DNA of 12,823 bases from an uncultured Prevotellaceae bacterium (GTDB taxonomy: Bacteria; Bacteroidota; Bacteroidia; Bacteroidales; Muribaculaceae). Below the pieces are notes generated by a model. The model saw nothing but the letters and a program-made list of their open reading frames with translations. It had not been told where the DNA came from and made no database searches. The stretch spans positions 1-12,823 of the forward strand of contig CAJLWM010000058.1 of NCBI GenBank assembly GCA_905210415.1, written 5' to 3'. The position numbers and the translations under genes were made by a program. Shown here piece by piece: positions 1 through 7,137 of this stretch. Every line of letters begins with the position of its first letter. The first letter of the stretch is position 1.

Positions 1-40
1 CGGGATGATGTCCATCGACACCGAAAAACCAAAAAACCGT

Positions 41-89
41 TAAATCTGCGGTATCTGCGTGAGATTAAACCACCTTCTGCGTGAGAAAA
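41..89. repeat. Short TCTGCG-rich direct repeats
   Basis: The hexamer TCTGCG occurs three times, at 45-50, 54-59 and 76-81. The last two extend to a perfect 11-mer TCTGCGTGAGA (54-64 and 76-86) with a 22 bp period. The stretch lies downstream of the minus-strand gene ending at 125 and appears non-coding. I recall similar sequences scattered between genes in Bacteroidales genomes, but cannot verify that here. No function is assigned. Confidence 0.5.
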
Positions 90-105
90 TCCGCCACGGG
101 GCGGG
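86..105 (-). terminator. Possible intrinsic terminator after the CNNM-family gene
   Basis: On the minus strand, about 20 nt after the stop codon of the CNNM-family gene, a 5 bp GC-only stem pairs CCGCC (plus 91-95) with GGCGG (plus 100-104) around a 4 nt loop and is followed by ATTTTC. The stem is short, so this is a weak candidate. It would end the minus-strand envelope operon. Confidence 0.4.
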
Positions 106-124
106 TGTTATCTGTGGGTGGGGG

Positions 125-1420
125 TTATTCTTTGTTGTCGTCGTCGGATACCACTTCGAGGCGGACGAGCTCGATTTTAGCGGCAGTTTTCTTCAATATG
201 GTGAAGATGAAATTGTCGATGCGGAATGTCTCGCCCTCTTCAGGCAATTCTTCGAGGTGAAACAGCAGAAAACCGGCGAGTGTCTGATAGTCGTCGTCCT
301 CTGGAATATCGAGGTCGTATTGCTCGTTGATGTTTTCTATCTCGAGGCGTCCTGCGAGTTCATACACATTGTCAGATACCTTGCGCGACACTAATTTCTT
401 GCGCTTGCGGTCGTGTTCGTCCTCGATGTCGCCGAAGATTTCTTCCACTAGGTCTTCCACGGTCACCATTCCGGCGGTGCCGCCAAACTCGTCTACCACC
501 ACAGTGATGCTCTTCTTGGCGCCGAGCATGTTCTGCATAAGTTGCTTGGCGAGCATGGTTTCCGGGGCGTACATCACTGGTTTGATGTGTTTGGTCCAGT
601 CGGATTCGCTCTTAAACAACTCGCAGACGTGTATGTATCCGTGAATATTGTCGATGTCTTCGCGATAAACGAGGATTTTAGATAGGCCGGTCTCGGTGAA
701 CATGCGCGACAGTCGCTCGCGCGAGGTGTTGTCGATGTCGATGGCCACAATCTCGTTGCGTGGTATCATGCAGTCGCGCAGGTGCATATTAGAGAATTCG
801 AGCGCGTTTTGGAAAATCTTCACTTCCTTCTCCACAGTGGCGTTTTCGTCCTCGCGGGTGTCGATGGTCTCTTGCAGATAGGCATCGAGCTCGCCCACGG
901 TGATCAATCCCAGCTGCTTGCCGTTGGCCTTGACGCCGAAAAGCTTCATGAGCAGAGTGGATAGCGCCGACGATAGCCAAGAGATGGGGTAGAGCACGGC
1001 GTAGCATAGCAGCAGCGGCAACGCGAATGTGCGCAACGACTCGTTGGGGTTGATGCGGAAGATGGTTTTCGGCACAAATTCGCCCACGATGAGGATGATG
1101 CCGGTGCTGATGAGGGTTTGCACCAATAGCACCAGGGCGTCGTTGGGGAGCCATGTGCGCAGCCAGTCCTCCATCAGCATCGAGGTGCCCATACCATAGA
1201 TTACGAGCATTATGTTGTTGCCCACGAGCAGGGTGGAGATAAACATGTTTTTGTTGTGGTAGAAGAGGTTGACTATCTTGCTGAAAAATCCGCCTTTGGC
1301 AGCATCAATCTCCACACGCACAGCATTAGATGTAACAAAGGCAATCTCCATTCCTGAGAAGAATGCCGAGAATACCATTGATACTAATGTGAGAATGAGC
1401 ATGTTGGTAGAAATTTCCAT
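125..1420 (-). CDS. CNNM/CBS/CorC domain membrane protein (hemolysin C / GldE-like family)
   Basis: A 431-residue inner-membrane protein of the CNNM/HlyC/CorC family, whose members are linked to Mg2+ or Co2+ homeostasis; in Bacteroidetes a relative is GldE. The N-terminal CNNM domain has hydrophobic segments at about 8-29, 59-83, 97-121 and 133-162. A cytoplasmic CBS pair follows at about 215-335, containing the family-typical [21 protein letters not shown] stretch near 310-330, and then a CorC_HlyC domain at about 350-427. The length fits the family, and ATG at 1420 precedes the first membrane helix. It lies 47 bp downstream of lptC and is probably the last visible gene of that transcript. 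The 'hemolysin' name is historical. The transport substrate cannot be read from the sequence, so no symbol is given. Confidence 0.9.
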   Translation of the reverse strand: MEISTNMLILTLVSMVFSAFFSGMEIAFVTSNAVRVEIDAAKGGFFSKIVNLFYHNKNMFISTLLVGNNIMLVIYGMGTSMLMEDWLRTWLPNDALVLLVQTLISTGIILIVGEFVPKTIFRINPNESLRTFALPLLLCYAVLYPISWLSSALSTLLMKLFGVKANGKQLGLITVGELDAYLQETIDTREDENATVEKEVKIFQNALEFSNMHLRDCMIPRNEIVAIDIDNTSRERLSRMFTETGLSKILVYREDIDNIHGYIHVCELFKSESDWTKHIKPVMYAPETMLAKQLMQNMLGAKKSITVVVDEFGGTAGMVTVEDLVEEIFGDIEDEHDRKRKKLVSRKVSDNVYELAGRLEIENINEQYDLDIPEDDDYQTLAGFLLFHLEELPEEGETFRIDNFIFTILKKTAAKIELVRLEVVSDDDNKE

Positions 1421-1467
1421 AGTCGTGAAGTGATAAGAGTTTTGTGGTGGGCTTCGCCCACGAGAGG

Positions 1468-2049
1468 TTAGGGTTGAGCGGTGTTGTTGCCTGCCATGCG
1501 CGATTCGTCTACTGGCAGGATTGCCATCACTCGGTTGATTTGATATTTGGTGAGGTTTTGGTTTGATTTAAAACCATAGCCTTCTATTACGCGGTCGATG
1601 CGCTCAATGTGGATGAAAGAGTCGCTGCGCACCTCTTGCCAGCGTTGGTCCCAAAAGAGTTGGTTGGTGAGAATCAGCTCTTTATTAACGTTCTGTATGC
1701 GCACATTGCCATCAAGGCGCCATAATTGCATGCGAGTGTCGTACATTGCCGAATCGCAGCGCACGGTGGCGATGACGTTGAATTTCTTGTCGAATTGCTC
1801 AAGGTAGGCGCCTTCGGGAAAGTTCCAGCGAGGCTTTTCGCCTCCGTCGTAGACATACCACACAGGTGTGGTGATGCGGTATTGCGTGGTGCCGGAGTCG
1901 CTGATGAGGGTTTTCACGTTGTGGGTTACCATCATCGGCACTTTGTCGGGGTCTAAGGGCTTCGACGGTGCTTTTTCAACCTCCTTGGTGCAAGAGATAG
2001 CGAGGCTGAAAAGCAGCAACGATAGCAATATGTGGCGCGACGAAGCCAT
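1468..2049 (-). CDS. lptC: LPS export protein LptC, lipoprotein form
   Basis: A 193-residue protein matching LptC, the component that passes lipopolysaccharide from the LptBFG inner-membrane transporter to the periplasmic LptA bridge. The first 20 residues form a lipoprotein signal with lipobox LAISC, giving lipidation at Cys20. Bacteroidetes LptC proteins are commonly lipoproteins rather than carrying a proteobacterial-type transmembrane anchor. The body (about 40-180) has the beta-rich pattern of the family, with an early YRITTPVWYVYDGG stretch and CDSAMYDTRMQLWRLDGNV in the middle. The frame extends upstream to a TTG at 2100, overlapping the preceding gene, but ATG at 2049 puts the signal peptide at the very N-terminus and leaves a 23 bp gap, so I chose it. 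The neighbours are an outer-membrane protein and a CNNM protein, consistent with an envelope operon. Family-level confidence is high; the exact start is less certain. Confidence 0.85.
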   Translation of the reverse strand: MASSRHILLSLLLFSLAISCTKEVEKAPSKPLDPDKVPMMVTHNVKTLISDSGTTQYRITTPVWYVYDGGEKPRWNFPEGAYLEQFDKKFNVIATVRCDSAMYDTRMQLWRLDGNVRIQNVNKELILTNQLFWDQRWQEVRSDSFIHIERIDRVIEGYGFKSNQNLTKYQINRVMAILPVDESRMAGNNTAQP

Positions 2050-2072
2050 TCCCACGGAGTGCTTACGGTGAG

Positions 2073-3329
2073 TTATCGGATTTTGTTTTGCCAGAACCAA
2101 GATTCGTTGAATGTCACGCCCAATGTGATGTTGAGGTAGTCTTCTTTCACCATCACCGTAGGCGATGAGTAGCGGTGCTTGTATTCCACACCGATGTTCA
2201 CGAGAGTCTTTCCGCCAGGCACAGGCAGGCTTACGCCGGCGCTCACGCCGTAGTCGCGCACTGAGTTGCCACGGATATTCATATAGTCGTTGTTGTAGTA
2301 TCCACCCATGCGATATGTGGTGCGCTTAAGGTATCCGCCACGAGGGTTAGGGGTGTAGGCCAAACCGGCAGCCACTTTCCAGCGGTTGTTGAAATTGAGG
2401 GTTGTGCCTTCGGTGTCGAAACTTGGCAGCGGAGTGAACTTGGCATTCTTCCAAGGTTGATAAGTGAAATCTACCTCGGCAGTGAGTCGGTTGTTGAAAG
2501 TGTAGCTAAGACCAGCGCCATAGGTGGCAGGTTGGCTGTATCTGCCGCCCAAACCGATGGTGTCGGTCGATTGGAATTTCTTGTCTTGGCTATCGTAGTA
2601 GGTGCCCCAAGTCTCGCCGTGGAACGATTTGCCAGGCGAGTAAACGAGACCGATGGTAGCACGGTTTTTGCGGTTGAGGTTGATGGTGTATTGCGCACCG
2701 AATTGTAGGTTCCAGTCGCGCACCTTGATGATGCGTTCGTAGAGTGTGGTAGAGCCCGCGCCTGTGCTGCTTGCGAGAATGTCGTTGACGGTGGTGCCGA
2801 ACATGTAAGCGGCGTTGAAACCGACCGACAATCCCTTGACAGGAGCGATGGCATAACCGAGATAAAGCTGGTTGATGCCGCCTTCGCCTGAGCGTTGGTC
2901 GCTACCGTTCTCTATGTCTTTTCCGTAGTTGTAGCCCACCGAAGAGAATGGAATCACACCGGCGCTCATACCCATATTCTTGGCAATCTTAAATTGCATG
3001 GCGATGTAGTCGAGTCCGCCGCCGAATGATGTGCCTTTTTCGCTGCCGTCTTGCGACCACGATTGGTTGAGGTCGAGACCCATGTCGAAGAGGAATGTGA
3101 GCGAGTCGGTGGCTGCATACGAAGCAGGGTTCATGGCGTTGACCATTTTGCCGTTTTGCATAGCGTAGCCCACGCCGCCCATATTGCGCTGAATGCCAGT
3201 GGCACCATCGCCGAGAAGGCCGTAGCCGAATTTAGAGTAAGGGCTTGTGATACCTTGTGCATTGAGTTGTGCCACAGTGGCGATGGCCATCAATGCCACC
3301 AAAAATAGTGTACTATATACTTTCTTCAT
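2073..3329 (-). CDS. Outer-membrane beta-barrel protein of unknown substrate
   Basis: A 418-residue protein with a Sec signal peptide (MKK, hydrophobic core, cleavage probable after LNA at about 24). The mature part is full of alternating amphipathic strands rich in Gly, Tyr, Asn and aromatic residues, such as YGAGLSYTFNNRLTAEVDF and the C-terminal LNITLGVTFNESWFW, as expected of a 12-16 strand outer-membrane barrel. The N-terminal NMGGVGYAM and MNPASYAATDSLTFLFD patterns resemble FadL/PorV-like barrels of Bacteroidetes, but I cannot name the transported substrate. ATG at 3329 is preferred to the in-frame TTG at 3338 because it begins directly with the MKK signal peptide. It is the first gene of the operon with lptC and the CNNM protein, 20-30 nt downstream of a good -7 element. 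Co-transcription with lptC suggests a role in outer-membrane assembly or a simple housekeeping linkage. Confidence 0.8.
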   Translation of the reverse strand: MKKVYSTLFLVALMAIATVAQLNAQGITSPYSKFGYGLLGDGATGIQRNMGGVGYAMQNGKMVNAMNPASYAATDSLTFLFDMGLDLNQSWSQDGSEKGTSFGGGLDYIAMQFKIAKNMGMSAGVIPFSSVGYNYGKDIENGSDQRSGEGGINQLYLGYAIAPVKGLSVGFNAAYMFGTTVNDILASSTGAGSTTLYERIIKVRDWNLQFGAQYTINLNRKNRATIGLVYSPGKSFHGETWGTYYDSQDKKFQSTDTIGLGGRYSQPATYGAGLSYTFNNRLTAEVDFTYQPWKNAKFTPLPSFDTEGTTLNFNNRWKVAAGLAYTPNPRGGYLKRTTYRMGGYYNNDYMNIRGNSVRDYGVSAGVSLPVPGGKTLVNIGVEYKHRYSSPTVMVKEDYLNITLGVTFNESWFWQNKIR

Positions 3330-3355
3330 TGTTGTCAATTAATCGATTCAAAATG

Positions 3356-3363
3356 CAAAAGTA
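3356..3363 (-). promoter_or_regulatory. -7 promoter element of the outer-membrane protein operon
   Basis: On the minus strand this reads TACTTTTG, an exact match to the Bacteroidetes primary-sigma -7 consensus TAnnTTTG. It ends 26 nt upstream of the ATG at 3329, giving a leader of about 20 nt without a Shine-Dalgarno sequence. I see no convincing TTTG at the -33 position. Confidence 0.6.
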
Positions 3364-3428
3364 GTAAAATTTACTCTGACTATCGGCATTTTAAGGGTTT
3401 TTTAGAGTTTTTATAGGGCGTTTTGTGT

Positions 3429-3467
3429 ATTAAACCCGAATCGACCTTCAGGCCGTATATGTAAAAA
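3429..3467. repeat. Dispersed intergenic element, copy A
   Basis: Non-coding stretch that aligns without gaps to 12689-12727 at a constant offset of 9260 bases, with about 28 of 39 positions identical. The best-conserved blocks are AACCC, AATCG and the right-hand AGG-CGTATAT. Both copies are in gene-free spacers in the same orientation. Likely a dispersed repeat of this genome rather than part of either gene. Confidence 0.45.
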
Positions 3468-3484
3468 TCCCTATATGCCAGTTG

Positions 3485-3499
3485 GCGGCAAGTTGCCGC
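3485..3499 (-). terminator. Hairpin downstream of the trmD operon, possible terminator
   Basis: A perfect 6 bp GC-rich inverted repeat, GCGGCA / TGCCGC with a 3 nt loop, lies 25 bp past the stop of the small membrane protein gene (minus strand). The nearest T-run on the minus strand is about 17 nt further on, so this is not a canonical intrinsic terminator. It could still protect or help end the trmD operon transcript. Confidence 0.35.
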
Positions 3500-3523
3500 G
3501 TAAGATGAGGCCTGTGGAGACAC

Positions 3524-3919
3524 TTATTTCTTGGCGTCTTTTTTCTCCTCGCGCTGTATCATAAATGATGCATAGAGCTGTACGATGGCTCCGGCGAGCA
3601 GAAATGCTATCCAGTCGGTGCCGCCGAGCTGGTCGCCGATGTCAAATAGCAGGTATGCCGACACGCAGTAGAGCAGCGCCGACATGCGTTCCAAGCCGTG
3701 AAGGCGCTTGATGCGTAGGTTTTTGCCCTCATACACATATAGCAGGCGAGCCACCACCGTCATAGCCGCACCGGCAGCATATACATAGCGCATGAGCATC
3801 AAGCCCTCGTGCCAGATGCCGAGCAGCGGAAAGGCTGCAGCCACAAGCATGGTGAGCAAGCCGAGATTGAGTAGTATGGCCTGCACATTCGCCATAGTTT
3901 GTTTGCTTATTTTTCCCAT
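3524..3919 (-). CDS. Small four-helix membrane protein, function unknown
   Basis: A 131-residue protein that I do not recognise beyond a conserved-hypothetical inner-membrane protein. It has four hydrophobic segments at roughly 10-33, 40-58, 78-95 and 101-118, a basic loop with YVYEGKNLRIKRLHGLER between helices 2 and 3, and a lysine-rich C-terminal tail. The positive loop and tail suggest that they face the cytoplasm. The ATG at 3919 gives a short polar N-terminus before helix 1. It lies 54 bp downstream of the DivIC/FtsB-like gene and is probably the last gene of the trmD transcript. No enzymatic motif is visible. Confidence 0.7.
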   Translation of the reverse strand: MGKISKQTMANVQAILLNLGLLTMLVAAAFPLLGIWHEGLMLMRYVYAAGAAMTVVARLLYVYEGKNLRIKRLHGLERMSALLYCVSAYLLFDIGDQLGGTDWIAFLLAGAIVQLYASFMIQREEKKDAKK

Positions 3920-3973
3920 ATTGAAGTTAATTTCTGCTTGTTGTATGTTTTTAGCACCTTGTCCACGTGGCGT

Positions 3974-4294
3974 TTAGGGGATGTCGGTGCGATAGACGTC
4001 CTCATTGAGCCGCTTCATGCCGTATTTCTCGCGGGCGATATGCTCCAGACGCTCCTTGTCGGTGTTGAGTTCGTTCACCTTCTGGTTGTAGTAGGCGGCA
4101 GAGTCGCGGTTTTCTTTGATTTCGTTTTTCAGTTGATTGATCTGCTGAGTGTAGTTGTTTGACTTCACGTAGCTCGATTCGCCGTAGAACATCATGGCGC
4201 CGATAAACACCACAAATGCCACGAATGTGACACTCACCCACGATGGAATCCATTTTGGGCGAAGTCCTTTCCAATTGTTTTGTGTTTCTGCCAT
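3974..4294 (-). CDS. Septum formation initiator, FtsB/DivIC family
   Basis: A 106-residue bitopic protein with the classic FtsB/DivIC layout: a short cytoplasmic N-terminus, one transmembrane helix at about 17-37, a periplasmic coiled coil at about 46-88 (QINQLKNEIKENRD through LNTDKERLEHIAR) and the family motif AREKYGMKRLNEDVY at 87-101. Proteins of this family form the FtsQLB or DivIB-FtsL-DivIC complex, which activates septal peptidoglycan synthesis at the division site. Length and motif order are typical. It is 18 bp downstream of trmD and very likely co-transcribed. FtsB and DivIC are the same family, so I leave the symbol blank. Confidence 0.9.
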   Translation of the reverse strand: MAETQNNWKGLRPKWIPSWVSVTFVAFVVFIGAMMFYGESSYVKSNNYTQQINQLKNEIKENRDSAAYYNQKVNELNTDKERLEHIAREKYGMKRLNEDVYRTDIP

Positions 4295-4312
4295 ATTGTT
4301 ATTCTGTTATAG

Positions 4313-4990
4313 TTAGTCGTTGAGCAAATCAGGACGCAGACGCATGGTTCGCTCCATGCTTTGATTGTGCTTCCACTCGTCGATTTTCGCCTGATTGCCC
4401 GAGAGCAAGATGTCAGGCACGCGCCAGCCCTTGTATTCGGCAGGACGGGTGTAGACAGGCGGTGCCAGCAGATTGTCTTGGAACGAGTCGCTCAAGGCGC
4501 TTTGCTCGTCGCCGATGGCGCCAGGGATTAGGCGCACCACAGCATCGGCAATCACGGCAGCGGGAATTTCGCCGCCAGTGAGCACATAGTCGCCGATAGA
4601 GATCTCGCGAGTGACAAAGTGCTCGCGAATGCGGTAGTCGATGCCTTTGTAGTGGCCACATAATATAATGAGGTTCTCGGCGAGCGACAGTTGGTTGGCA
4701 ATAGGTTGCGAAAACTGTTCGCCGTCGGGCGTAGTGAAAATTATGTCGTCGTAGTGACGTTGCTCCTGAAGCATAGTGATGCAGCGGTCAACTGGTTCAA
4801 TCTGCATTACCATACCAGCCTCGCCGCCAAAAGGGTAGTCGTCAACCTTGCGGTGCTTATTGAGCGAGAAGTCGCGCAGGTTGTGCACAGCTATTTCCAC
4901 CAGACCCTTGTCTTGTGCGCGCTTAAGTATTGAGCAGTTGAGTGGTGAGTCGAGCATTTCAGGCATCACCGTAAGTATATCTATTCTCAT
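4313..4990 (-). CDS. trmD: tRNA (guanine-37 N1)-methyltransferase TrmD
   Basis: A 225-residue SPOUT methyltransferase that methylates N1 of G37 in tRNAs reading codons such as CUN, CCN and CGG, preventing +1 frameshifts; it is usually essential and works as a dimer in the cytoplasm. The N-terminus [12 protein letters not shown] is typical, as are FGGEAGMVM near 54-62, the trefoil-knot SAM-binding segments [12 protein letters not shown] (110-121) and [13 protein letters not shown] (129-141), and LSDSF with Asp168, the equivalent of the catalytic Asp169 of the E. coli enzyme; Arg153 corresponds to its Arg154. The domain is complete and the length close to that of the short, standard form. It heads the minus-strand unit trmD, ftsB/divIC-like gene, small membrane protein. 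Its promoter sits next to, and partly inside, a hairpin repeat. Confidence 0.96.
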   Translation of the reverse strand: MRIDILTVMPEMLDSPLNCSILKRAQDKGLVEIAVHNLRDFSLNKHRKVDDYPFGGEAGMVMQIEPVDRCITMLQEQRHYDDIIFTTPDGEQFSQPIANQLSLAENLIILCGHYKGIDYRIREHFVTREISIGDYVLTGGEIPAAVIADAVVRLIPGAIGDEQSALSDSFQDNLLAPPVYTRPAEYKGWRVPDILLSGNQAKIDEWKHNQSMERTMRLRPDLLND

Positions 4991-5016
4991 GTTTCGTTGC
5001 TAAAGTAATCTGTCTG

Positions 5017-5024
5017 CAAAGATA
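5017..5024 (-). promoter_or_regulatory. -7 promoter element of trmD operon
   Basis: On the minus strand this reads TATCTTTG, an exact match to the Bacteroidetes -7 consensus, ending 26 nt before the trmD ATG. A TTG at 5045-5047 (minus strand), 20 nt upstream, could be the -33 element. That TTG and half of the -7 element lie inside the first hairpin repeat copy, so the repeat may supply the promoter. Confidence 0.65.
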
Positions 5025-5083
5025 GTGCAAACGAGAGAAATAATCAACAGAGCTTGCTCGTGTTGATATTTCCGAGTGCAGCC
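5021..5083. repeat. Tandem hairpin repeat, copy 1
   Basis: A 63 bp unit, nearly identical to copy 2 at 5097-5161 with a 76 bp period and a 13 bp spacer. Its core is an imperfect inverted repeat: GAAATA-ATCAACAGAGC on the left and GCTC, one bulged base, TGTTGATATTTC on the right, able to form a stem of roughly 16 bp. It overlaps the trmD promoter. Intergenic hairpin repeats of this look occur in Bacteroidales genomes (from memory, unchecked). Confidence 0.85.
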
Positions 5084-5096
5084 TATCTTATCCAAC

Positions 5097-5161
5097 GATA
5101 GTGCAAACCGAAGAGAAATAATCAACAGAGCTTGCTCATGTTGATATTTCCGAGTGCAGCC
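5097..5161. repeat. Tandem hairpin repeat, copy 2
   Basis: A 65 bp copy of the unit at 5021-5083, differing by a 2 nt insertion near the left end and one substitution in the hairpin (GCTCG to GCTCA), at the bulged position. The -7-like sequence of copy 1 is degraded here: the minus strand reads TATCGTTG instead of TATCTTTG, so this copy is probably not an active promoter. Confidence 0.85.
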
Positions 5162-5324
5162 ACCCGATAGAGCAGCGAGGGTAGATTTCTGCCGATTTGC
5201 TGAGTCGCGATAGAGGCCGGCGAAGCAATCTTGTCCAACGACTTGGAATTGTGTTTGTGTGCTAAATTGTAGGGCAGTGCGTATTAAAGTGGAGAAATAG
5301 CACATACTTATCATTATTTATTTG

Positions 5325-5332
5325 TATCTTTG
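5325..5332 (+). promoter_or_regulatory. -7 promoter element of the jetABCD operon
   Basis: TATCTTTG matches the Bacteroidetes -7 consensus TAnnTTTG exactly and ends 49 nt before the first ATG of the operon. No clear TTTG is present about 19 nt upstream, so the promoter may be weak or depend on an activator. The leader is AT-rich and has no Shine-Dalgarno sequence, which is normal for this phylum. No operator-like palindrome is evident between this site and the ATG. Confidence 0.55.
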
Positions 5333-5381
5333 ATGAATAAACCAACCTTTTTAGAACGTATAATTCACCAACAATCAAACT

Positions 5382-6593
5382 ATGGACACGCTGTCTCATT
5401 TTCAATCTATTGATGAACTCATTCGTGCTCTGGATAGAGAACGAAAGTTGCTGCATGGGTTGTTTCAAGACCGCAAACGGCTGTCGTTTCGTTATGATGT
5501 AGCGCGAGAATTGGCATCAAATAAAGACCAAAGTATTGAATTTTTGCGAAGGTTTGGAGTTATCAGGGAGCAAGGCGACTTTATAGAACTTGAGGATTTG
5601 TATCTCAAATTTTTTGAGGAAGTGCTTGAGGTTAATGAGGAGATAAGTGTTGCGAGCGTGAAGGAGAGCATAGGTAATCTGAATTCTGCTATCGACTATT
5701 ATCAAAGTGAAAGCAACCCACAGCGAAAATATGGATACTTGAAGGATGTGAAGCGCATTCTGCGCAATATAGCCCAAACAACGCTGAGAAATGTGATTGA
5801 CCTGAAACGCAACATCGACAACACATATAAAAATGAACCAACCTTTGCCATCAAGAAAAAGAAATTGGTGCATCTCGACGAGAAACGTAGGGATATTGCT
5901 GTTCTCATCAACGAGTGTGAGAAGGTGATAGATGAGAAGCAGTCAACATTCTTCATGGTTGCGGATGTGCAGTTGAAAGAAACGGTGACTGATGTGAAAT
6001 TGCAATTGAGGGAGGTGTATCACAACCTATTGGAGCTTGACCGTCAGATAATCAACTATCTTAATCTGATTGAATATCAGAACCGCTTATTCGAAAAAGT
6101 GCAGAAGCTCAAATATCTGCGCGACCAGATGCTCCTTGAGACTAACACCGACATAAGGGCAAAGATGTCGGCAAGTAATCCTGTATGGATGGAGCCTCGT
6201 CCGCGTTACACTCTGAAAGTGTCGTTGTCGATGCTTCGTACCTCTGACATCGGGCTTAAGATATTGCAAGAAATAGCAAAGGGGAAGGGTAACGACCGCT
6301 TGCGCAAAGGAAACCTGGCAGAGCCACTCACGGAGACCGAACTCAACGAACAGCAACAGGTGTTGCAGATGGTGGATGTGAATGAGGTGAAGGTGGCATT
6401 TATGGCATCGGGCGATAATCTTTTCCACTTCGTTATGAATTTCTCGGGGTATCGCAAGCCGATGAACGAAGAAGACAAACTCGTGCTTTTCTGCCAGATA
6501 GCTGCGCAATATCTCGATGAGTTGTCGATAAGCGACGAGTATCATAATTACAATGGAGTGGAATATCCATTGATTTATCCTAAAATAGCCTAA
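5382..6593 (+). CDS. jetA: Wadjet/Mks-like kleisin subunit, JetA (MksF/MukF-like)
   Basis: A 403-residue, mostly helical protein, first gene of a four-gene SMC cassette. In Wadjet and MukBEF-type complexes the kleisin (JetA, MksF or MukF) bridges the two SMC heads and holds the MukE-like subunit. Consistent features are an N-terminal region (about 1-95) with helices and a possible winged helix (RRFGVIREQGDFIELEDLYLKFF), a long charged helical middle (about 95-260, many Leu/Ile heptads), and a C-terminal domain (about 300-403) ending in a short beta-like NGVEYPLIYP segment. There is no enzymatic motif. The role is inferred from gene order, size and helix pattern; similarity to any named JetA subtype could not be tested. 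The stop is 4 bp before the next ATG, so the two genes are almost certainly co-translated. The gene is AT-richer than trmD next door. Confidence 0.72.
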   Translation: MDTLSHFQSIDELIRALDRERKLLHGLFQDRKRLSFRYDVARELASNKDQSIEFLRRFGVIREQGDFIELEDLYLKFFEEVLEVNEEISVASVKESIGNLNSAIDYYQSESNPQRKYGYLKDVKRILRNIAQTTLRNVIDLKRNIDNTYKNEPTFAIKKKKLVHLDEKRRDIAVLINECEKVIDEKQSTFFMVADVQLKETVTDVKLQLREVYHNLLELDRQIINYLNLIEYQNRLFEKVQKLKYLRDQMLLETNTDIRAKMSASNPVWMEPRPRYTLKVSLSMLRTSDIGLKILQEIAKGKGNDRLRKGNLAEPLTETELNEQQQVLQMVDVNEVKVAFMASGDNLFHFVMNFSGYRKPMNEEDKLVLFCQIAAQYLDELSISDEYHNYNGVEYPLIYPKIA

Positions 6594-6597
6594 TATT

Positions 6598-7137
6598 ATG
6601 CGATATACGAAAGAAATATTTGAAATACTTAGCAAGGGCGGATTTATTTCGCAGAATTCTATCTCACAACAGCGTGCGCATCTATATGATGCCATAGAGG
6701 ATGATTTTCAGCAATATCAAGAGTATTATGAGGGGATAGGCTTCTTGCTGGAGGGCGGAAATGGTTATTACTATTTTTCTCGCTCAGAGAGCAAGATGGA
6801 TTTGGCTGACAAGGTGCAGCGTTTGGCTACGTGGATAGATCGAGTTGACTTCCTCAAGACATTTAATACCGCGTTTGGCCCTGGTTTCTCTTTTCGAAAG
6901 TCTAATATCCTTGAAAAATTTTCGAGTGACATTGAATTGAAGGAAAAAGCCCGGCATCTCTATACAGACCTCAAGACCAATGACGAAAAGATTGATAAAC
7001 TCATCAATGAAATGGACAAGATGGGGTTTGTGGAGATTGAGAACGATTTGGATAATACATACAAGGTGACCTCAGCCTTTCATTACATAGAGAAAGTGAT
7101 AGATTGTCTTACCATAATAGAAACAGAACAGGAATGA
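6598..7137 (+). CDS. jetB: Wadjet/Mks-like accessory subunit, JetB (MksE/MukE-like)
   Basis: A 179-residue protein in the place of the MukE/MksE/JetB subunit, a small tandem winged-helix protein that dimerises and binds the kleisin. The N-terminus (YTKEIFEILSKGGFISQNS) and the GIGFLLEGGNGYYYFSRSES hairpin near 43-62 look like a winged helix with its wing. A second helical unit follows (about 65-130), then a likely second winged helix near 133-165 (IDKLINEMDKMGFVEIEND, then TYKVTSAFHYI). No catalytic residues are visible. ATG at 6598 is 4 bp after the jetA stop, and its stop codon overlaps the jetC ATG in an ATGA arrangement typical of translational coupling. The assignment depends mainly on position, size and fold pattern. 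Confidence 0.72.
   Translation: MRYTKEIFEILSKGGFISQNSISQQRAHLYDAIEDDFQQYQEYYEGIGFLLEGGNGYYYFSRSESKMDLADKVQRLATWIDRVDFLKTFNTAFGPGFSFRKSNILEKFSSDIELKEKARHLYTDLKTNDEKIDKLINEMDKMGFVEIENDLDNTYKVTSAFHYIEKVIDCLTIIETEQE

Larger units (their letters stand above)
4991..5381. other. Divergent intergenic region between trmD and the SMC operon
   Basis: A 391 bp gene-free stretch separating divergent genes. It contains, from left to right, the trmD -7 element (5017-5024), two tandem hairpin repeats (5021-5083, 5097-5161), a stretch without recognisable features (about 5162-5226), a short trace of the repeat spacer (5227-5241) and the promoter of the SMC operon (5325-5332). A minus-strand open frame crosses the repeats but is repetitive in the same way as the DNA and is not a credible gene. 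Confidence 0.75.

Noticed and set aside
59..394. Plus-strand 111-residue frame, and the other frames inside 125-1420 and 2073-3329.
   Set aside because: They lie antisense to well-supported genes, have no family features and no promoter or leader.
2050..2100. TTG start at 2100 for lptC.
   Set aside because: It would put 17 polar residues before a typical lipoprotein signal peptide and overlap the upstream gene; ATG at 2049 is the better start.
5021..5161. A CRISPR-like array suggested by repeated units.
   Set aside because: Only two units with one 13 bp spacer, the repeat is much longer than the spacer, and no cas gene is in view.
5000..5314. A 104-residue minus-strand open frame across the tandem repeats.
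   Set aside because: Its protein contains the same segment twice (IGCTRKYQHEQALLIISL-like) because the DNA repeat length keeps frame; it overlaps the trmD promoter, has no homologue I recognise and no separate promoter. It is a by-product of the repeat.
7104..7133. TTG start at 7104 for the SMC gene.
   Set aside because: It would overlap jetB by 34 nt and add a non-conserved basic tail; ATG at 7134 forms a standard ATGA coupling and directly precedes the first head strand.
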